Shown piece after piece: positions 58,431-64,000 of a DNA stretch of 64,000 bases (its first letter is position 1; each line of letters starts with the position of its first letter). Both the position numbers and the translations under genes were made by a program. The notes below the pieces were generated by a model. The model did no database searches. It saw nothing but the letters and a program-made list of their open reading frames with translations, and was not told the origin of the DNA. This DNA comes from Isoetes taiwanensis (Eukaryota; Streptophyta; Lycopodiopsida; Isoetales; Isoetaceae): NCBI GenBank assembly GCA_021234155.1, contig JAJEKV010000020.1, forward strand, positions 20,203,018-20,267,017, given 5' to 3'.

Positions 58431-58710
58431 GGTTTAGCAACTTGGAGAAAGGATCACTCTTTTAGTAAGAATAGCAAGAAGATAATGTTGGTAAATGAAA
58501 GTCTCTTTTTTTTCCTTTTCCTCGAAAGAGAAGGATTATGCTGGATAATAAAGCAATATGTAGATAAGCTTAGGGGATAAACAAATCGAAATGGTTCAGA
58601 TACAGCAGATAACTAACAGCAGGTCACGTTTTAAGCAAAGTATGTAACAAATGATATGTTTTTTTTATTTTGGATGGAATAACAACTACTTCACTTTGTA
58701 AGTTAGGCAA
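58431..58710. other. No gene recognised
   Basis: Possibly gypsy leader or LTR, but unproven. Confidence 0.35.
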
Positions 58711-58797
58711 TTATGCAGAAAAACTACAACAAACAGAAAGATCAGAATGCACTTTTGATGCAACAACAACTATACTTGCATTAGTTGGCTCTCCCAA

Positions 58798-59037
58798 TTG
58801 ATCAATCAGATCATGGAATTCCTCAAATACATCTTCATCAGAAGGCCATCCGGTTACAGTGGTCGCCAGGTTACTCCACCCGAAATTGAAAAGCATATCG
58901 AGGCTGGAGCTGTTTGTTCTATGCGGGTTCTAGAATGGGTTGATCGAGCTTACCCAGATCAGGAGCGTCTTCTAGAAATGAAGATATATGCCATGGAGAA
59001 CGACCTGCATATAGAGCTGAGGATGCCCCCCGCTTGA
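58798..59037 (+). CDS. Small hypothetical protein (or last exon)
   Basis: 79 codons, MINQIMEFLKYIFIRRPSGY to stop at 59,035-59,037, with EIEKHIEAGAVCSMRVLEWVDRAYPDQERLLEMKIYAMENDL. Charged, helix-prone, free of low complexity and reads like a genuine C-terminal exon. No family recognised. The opposite strand is also open (58,896-58,711, EEFHDLIDQLGEPTNASIVV), so strand is uncertain. No clear promoter or splice acceptor decides the start. Confidence 0.3.
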   Translation: MINQIMEFLKYIFIRRPSGYSGRQVTPPEIEKHIEAGAVCSMRVLEWVDRAYPDQERLLEMKIYAMENDLHIELRMPPA

Positions 59038-59040
59038 AGA

Positions 59041-59424
59041 TCAAGCCTGCTGCCAGCCCTTTTTAGTTTATAGATTTGTGTTTTTTAATCCCGAGTTTCA
59101 CTTGTATATTTTGCAATAGTCCTTGTGACTATTTTTGTAAAGCTTCCTCAGGGACATGCCCTTTTTTAAGAAATGCTTTTTACTTACCTGAAAGGTGATG
59201 ATTAATGACAGACCTCCTCTTCTATACAACTGTTGTGACTATTTTTGTGGTTTAACTGTTCTCTTAGTTTCCACTGTTCTTTTACTTAACTGAACTGTTC
59301 TATTCTTTTCTGTTACTGTTACTTTTTTTTTACTGTTTTCAACTTCAAATGCACACAAGTACTTGTATGTACAGACAAGAATCTCACACAAGGACAGGAA
59401 TTTCCTGTAACAAGCCACTTGGAA
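59041..59424. other. No gene recognised
   Basis: T-rich low-complexity stretch with ACTGTT repeats around 59,240-59,340. Confidence 0.45.
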
Positions 59425-60110
59425 ATCATGCAAACCCTGTTTGATATTATCAATTGCATCTTGAAATCGTGAAAGTACTCGGAAGTACAGACTTAAGAAT
59501 CATGAAAACCATGTTTAAAATTTAACTTGCAACTTGAATTTGGCACTAGTATTAGGAAGTACAGGCTTAAGAATCATGTAAACCCTGTTCAATATTTAAC
59601 TTGAATTTGGCACTTGAATTTGGAAGTACAGATATAAGAAACATGTTTGGTATTTAGTTTGACCTGAATCATGCAAGACTTGTTTAGTGTTTAACCTGTT
59701 TAGTAAAACTTCTATATTACTTGCAATTTGAAATCAATATCAGGTTTAGTACTCAGGTTTTGTAGGATATTCTGGAATCATAAACTTAGAATCATAAACT
59801 TGAACTTGGAAGTACAGACTTGAGAATCATGTGAAACTTAACTTGCAATTGGTATAAGACATGCAACATGAATCTGGCACAAGTATTTGGAAGTAGAGAC
59901 ATAAGAATCATGTTTGGTATTTAGTTTCCAATTGGTATAATAGTCATGCAACTCGAATTTAGCACGTGTTTGCAATAACAGACCTGAATCATACAAGACT
60001 TGTTTAGTATTTAACCTGTTTAGTAAAACTTGTATATTACTTGCAATTCGAGATCAATATCAGTTTTAGTGCTCAGGTTTTGTAGGATATTCTGGAATCA
60101 TAAACTTAGA
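59425..60110 (+). repeat. Higher-order degenerate tandem repeat
   Basis: Units around GGAAGTACAG.CTTAAGAATCATG and TTTAACTTG.AACTTGAATTTGGCAC recur every 70-100 bases. A 130-base block beginning GACCTGAATCAT.CAAGACTT is present at 59,661-59,790 and 59,981-60,110 (offset 320) with few differences. Confidence 0.82.
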
Positions 60111-60357
60111 ACATATTCTTATCTTCAGTTTGCTGGAATCATGGTTGACTGGATACAAACAAGCAAGAGAAATCAGAAAACTTGGTGACTAAAACCAAGC
60201 TGAAAGCTTGCTAATTTCATGAAGAAAACCTACTGATATAACTATACAATTACTTTGCTGACCTGCATTTTAGAGTATCAGGATTTGAACCTAATTTAAA
60301 CCAGTATTCTCAACCTTTTTTTTTTGTTGCACTATAGTGACAGAAAATACATCACAT
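60111..60357. other. Downstream flank of the next gene
   Basis: No structure recognised beyond a T/A-rich run (60,319-60,328). Confidence 0.4.
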
Positions 60358-61871
60358 TCAACATGAACAGCCATCTACTCTACCATTATCCAAGATTACA
60401 ATGCTAAGAGTGCTTGGGGGCTTGCAGCCCTTGCATTGCACGATAGATTCACGATGAAAGCCAATCTTCTTACCATCCAAATAGAACTGAAAATCACCAT
60501 AACAGCAAAATGACTCCACTAGCTTCCTGCACTCAAATAATGTCCAATCTTCCTCCACATTAAAAGTTATGTCACCCATACCCGTACAAGATATTGAGAA
60601 CTCCATTGAATTTGAAGTAGCCTGGTGATCTTCCACCGCCTTCCATTCCCAATGATTTTGTTCCCAAATGCGTCGTCTTCTCTCCACAAAGTAATTTGCA
60701 TAAAATATCTGCTTGGTGATACTGTACCTGCAGTAGCAAGTGCCAAAGATTTTAGACAATCAAGGACTAAAGTGAATCAAGCAACATACCTGAACACTAC
60801 TGTGTCCCATGCAACTGAGGTTTCAGTCAGTTGCCCTCCACTTTCATGCTGCCTACTTTTCTTGTTACTTGGCAGCAGCAAGTCTAATGCTTCGGATGAT
60901 GGTTTGCTGACCGTGTATGTTACTGGTGCCATGCTAATCGTCTCGTGCTTGAAAAAGAAAGCAAAGGCAGCAATTGGTAGAAATACTTTGAATGCACATC
61001 TTACCCCACCCCTTTCTGTTAGTGTTCTAAAGAATTCAGCTCCAATACATTCTTGATATGTTGTTGCAAGACTCCTGTCATAAAAGTCAGCACCAATTTG
61101 CTTCAAATCCGGCTCTCCAATCTCGGCCAGCTTACCAATACCTGCACGAGAGACCATGTAATGATACTTGTGAAAGAAAATACCTCGGGCTCTCAAGCTG
61201 GATGCAGAATCCTGAAAAATCAACTGGCCAAGCTTGTGATGATACACTTCAAACACACTAGTAATGCTGCAGGCAGAAACTTTGTCAGTGTAATCCGAAG
61301 AACAAATTGTGTTGGCTTCAAGATCCGGCCTTCTAGAAATTTTCTTGTTGGCCAAATCAGAGCTAGTATACCCATGTTCCACAATGACCTCCTTCACCTT
61401 ACTGCCTCCTGAACCAAATACAATTCCTTTTACACGGGCTTTCCAGTGGGCATTGACATCCTTTATTCTGGCTTTACTGCGTGAGTACCTGTGGATCTAG
61501 GACGGAGGTAACCCAGCAGCCAACAAAAACAACAAAATCAAGCCATTCTCCATTGGCATCCTTGACATTGTGAAGGATTACTGTTCTTACTTCATACCGG
61601 CCTTCATATCGATTGCCCATACTGCATGAATGCCAAAAAACAAGAAGTTAGTTTTAGAGAAATTTGAAATGCCGGATCAATACCTTACCATGTGAGAGCT
61701 AATCACTGGCCCTGTTATTGAAAAACAATTTGGTAGTTCAGAACCGAAAGGGTATCTCCAGTAAATCCGTGCTTGAGACCCGATTTGGAGCAGCTTCTGT
61801 GCCTCACAATTGTTCTTCCTATGCTTCCCACACCAGCTCCAACCCGCCAACATAGAATTCAAAAGCAGCAA
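60358..61871 (-). CDS. Spliced hypothetical protein, unknown family
   Basis: Best host-gene candidate. Exons on the - strand: 61,871-61,684 (start MLLLNSMLAGW, LLQIGSQARIYWRYPFGSELP), donor GTATTG; 61,621 to about 61,497 (MGNRYEGRYEVRTVILHNVK, EWLDFVVFVGCWVTSVL); about 61,496-60,790 (KARIKDVNAHWKARVKGIVFGSGG, KLGQLIFQDSASSLRARGIFF, YDRSLATTYQECIGAEFF); 60,727-60,358 (YSITKQIFYANYFVERRRRIWE, MEFSISCTGMGDITFNVEED, ending VDGCSC, stop). Junctions 1-2 and 3-4 keep frame with GT-AG borders. Between the second and third blocks the frame changes by one base near 61,497 with no room for an intron, so either the copy has a frameshift or the exon model there is wrong. The last ~80 residues (TLFECRKLVESF, FQFYLDGKKIGF) suggest a small beta-grasp-like domain. 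This is a guess. Confidence 0.55.
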
Positions 61872-62579
61872 CCAAAATTAACTGCACGTAAGTAAATGAC
61901 CTCCAATCTCCATTGGGAAATGCTCTCCCTTGGGAGAAGGGACCCTATCTAAAATCGACACGTGGCAGCCAAAGCTAACTAGGCATGGCAGGCATGTATG
62001 GATTAAGAACAAAGTCACTCATTTGTGATTGGATAGAGAAAAAATCTAATGTGGAATTTCTCTATTTTCATAAAGGGCCCATTGGAGACCCCACACTTTC
62101 TCTAATGTAATTCACTACAAGCTGAGCCCTTAAGGTTTGCGTCCAACATAGACCACCAATTTGAAGCTGGCAGCCTATCAGCCCACAATTATGTGGCTTA
62201 TCAGAATCAAGGCTCCACTACGCTGCCACTCCGTGCACACGTTAAAACCTTCTCTTTAATGTAGGATTCACGTGAGTCTTTAAATTTGCAGCAGCAAGGG
62301 ATATGGGTGTGACTAGCAGCGCAGCAACCCTCTAGCTGCAACAGTGCCCAAGATGCAGCGGAGCTACTTCAAAATCTGCAGTGCTACTTAAAAGTTTGCA
62401 ACGCTGCCCAAGATGTCACGCCCTCTTGCAGCTGACATTTTTTCCTTTCTGTTCATGTGAATCTTCCATAAATCGTCATGCCAAATCCCTTATACGTATT
62501 CATCTCCCTTTGCTTCAAGCCTCCCTTTACTTTTGCCCTTTGGTCTCTTCCAATTCTCCCACCGTTTGTTTTTGTATAT
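61872..62579. promoter_or_regulatory. Upstream region of the - strand gene, with a G-box
   Basis: ACACGTGGCA (about 61,959-61,968), a G-box/ABRE-type CACGTG core, lies about 90 bases upstream of the ATG. Plant bZIP and bHLH factors bind such cores. A TATA box was not assigned with confidence. Confidence 0.35.
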
Positions 62580-62681
62580 AAGAATCACCTCTTACTTGTG
62601 ATTCTGGCGTGGATGTGCTGTCGATGTTGTTAGGCGGAGGCGGCGCTGACACACCAGAATCAGAGGTAAGAGGTGATTCTT
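62580..62681. repeat. Foldback element with ~32-bp arms
   Basis: AAGAATCACCTCTTAC (62,580-62,595) pairs perfectly with 62,666-62,681. After a 3-base mismatch on each side, TGATTCTGG pairs with CCAGAATCA. The loop is about 40 bases and GC-richer (GGCGGAGGCGGCG). Confidence 0.78.
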
Positions 62682-64000
62682 AAAACGTGAAATCAAAGGT
62701 AGCAACAATTCAACGAAGTGAAATCTGACAGAATGCGAAGTGAATCGGCCAGAATCCAAGGTGAAAGCTCCAGAATGTGGAGTTAAAAGTTAGAATCTTC
62801 GGCTGAAAGAAGAATGCAAGAAGAATGCTGCAGTAAAAATTTGCTCATCGTTGCTTGAAATTTTCTTTAACATTCTTCAAAAGAATAAGTGACATGTGGC
62901 GAGGCGTGATTGATGGACGCGGCTGAATTGCTGCTACCCTGATTTTATGTATCAGACTTGTCCACGTGGCAAGGCCACTTGGCAGCATCCCTCGGAATCT
63001 AAATCGGCAGAAGCCGATTGCCATCCAGTGCCTGATAATTCGTGGCTCAGCCATGATGGTGACTGCCCTGCTATTAGGGGTGCTCGCCCCTCTATTTTAT
63101 GTTATTTCGTACCATTGATTTATAGGTACATAAATCTTGACTTATAATAGTCTAGTTCTCCAACTAAATCAATGTCTATGTCAATACCACAATCACAAGA
63201 ACAAGGCAATGTCGTCCCCTAGTATGCAACCATTAAATATTTCACGGCATCCCCATACCATGGAAATATTATGTTGCCCCAGATCAAACATGCATGTTCA
63301 CTTTTACAAAATGGTCTACAAATTTGGACGTAACACCCATTTAAGTAGCTCAACAATAAACCCAATGGTATCATGTGATTTACCATTCTCCATCCCTTTT
63401 TAAGCATTTTTAACATCTGAAATATCAAACAGAGAACCATTGCATTTACCCATATATGCCATTGGCTTGCAATTGTAGGGGTATAAAAAGCTCGGTTACC
63501 CATTGTGCCAAATCTGCTTGGAAGAACTCTCCCACATCCGCATGGGATTTTAGTTTTCTTCAAAACTTTTTTGGATCTGTCTCTATCTCAGCAATCATGT
63601 TTTTATGATGTTCTCTAAGCCAACCCCTTTTCTTTTTCTTTTTTTAACTTTTTATGGGCTTTCTTAGCCATAGCCTTATCAGAATCATCTACCTATGACA
63701 CTAACACCGTTTTGTAATTTATTCTTAAGTTTGAGCTTTGAGTTCTAACAGGACAAAGCTAATGTGCAATTCGGTTCGAATAGACACCAGTGGAACGTAT
63801 GGCATCTCCGCGGGAATTGATTAGGCTCCTATTATCGTCTTCCATGTATTGTGATCAGAACTTCAAAAAGACGAAAATACATTCTCAGAGAGCAGGAAAG
63901 AAGCAATATCTTTCCACTCTTTCATTTTCTATATACGCCTTCTTTTCTGTTGATTGTTATTTCCATGGAGGAGCTGTAGCAGAGGCTTCCTTTCGTTTTG
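62682..64000. other. No gene recognised
   Basis: A second CACGTGGCA (about 62,964) is present. Open frames on both strands (e.g. - strand 63,563-63,219) match no known family. Confidence 0.4.

Noticed and set aside
41441-58710. LTR pair of the gypsy element
   Set aside because: Comparison by eye of the sequence left of integrase and right of gag showed no matching block, so no LTR is claimed.
59080-59100. Third copy of the FB1 core (GTTTTTTAATCCCG on the + strand)
   Set aside because: Only about 14 bases match and there are no inverted flanking arms.
63219-63563. Copia-type coding on the - strand
   Set aside because: The 114-codon frame has no recognisable gag, integrase or reverse-transcriptase motif.

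Overview
This window looks like a transposon-rich, gene-poor stretch of a land-plant nuclear genome. The plant signals are a class III peroxidase relic, a PPR-repeat relic, a CACTA element with TNP2 and DUF4218-type coding, a plant-type L1 LINE whose ORF1 carries a DUF4283-like stretch, and a Tat-like Ty3/gypsy element with an extra RNase H. Sequence is AT-rich and most coding matter is broken. The mix of element types (LINE tails with an ETGRW motif, and a transposase-like protein with an NFF..HGK motif) fits a large-genome lineage such as a fern, lycophyte or gymnosperm better than a compact angiosperm. That placement is inference; no species can be named.

Layout. 1-27 kb: mostly anonymous DNA holding a peroxidase pseudogene (2118-3165), a PPR fragment (about 4.9 kb), four copies of an unnamed ~170-bp dispersed repeat (here R1), copies of a short repeat (R2), a cluster of three tRNA-like SINE units (about 15.9-16.6 kb), several small foldback elements and minisatellites, and two LINE 3'-end fragments (24.3-25.9 kb). 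27,989-37,928: a 9.9-kb DNA transposon with matching 22-bp terminal inverted repeats and a TAAT target duplication. Its left half (+ strand) has a multi-exon RING-type zinc-finger reading frame, an FCP1/NIF-type phosphatase-like frame and a Ulp1-like cysteine protease. Its right half (- strand) has a decayed transposase-like gene. Each half carries a long CAC-rich tract in what looks like an intron. 38-41.9 kb: anonymous DNA with unrecognised ORFs. About 41.9-58.4 kb: a three-layer nest, in which a Ty3/gypsy element (- strand) is split in its gag gene by an 11.5-kb CACTA element (46,568-58,040, target duplication CAT), and the CACTA transposase gene is in turn interrupted by a 5'-truncated L1 LINE (about 52.14-57.25 kb). 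58.7-64 kb: a short unrecognised ORF, a repeat block, one spliced hypothetical gene on the - strand (60,358-61,871) and a foldback element.

The only candidates for functioning host genes are the spliced gene at 60.4-61.9 kb and, less certainly, small ORFs near 39.3-40.1 and 58.8-59.0 kb. The best candidate for an undescribed system is the 9.9-kb transposon, because of its passenger genes and mirrored CAC-rich introns. Second is a small foldback sequence found twice, each time inside unrelated 17-bp inverted flanks.
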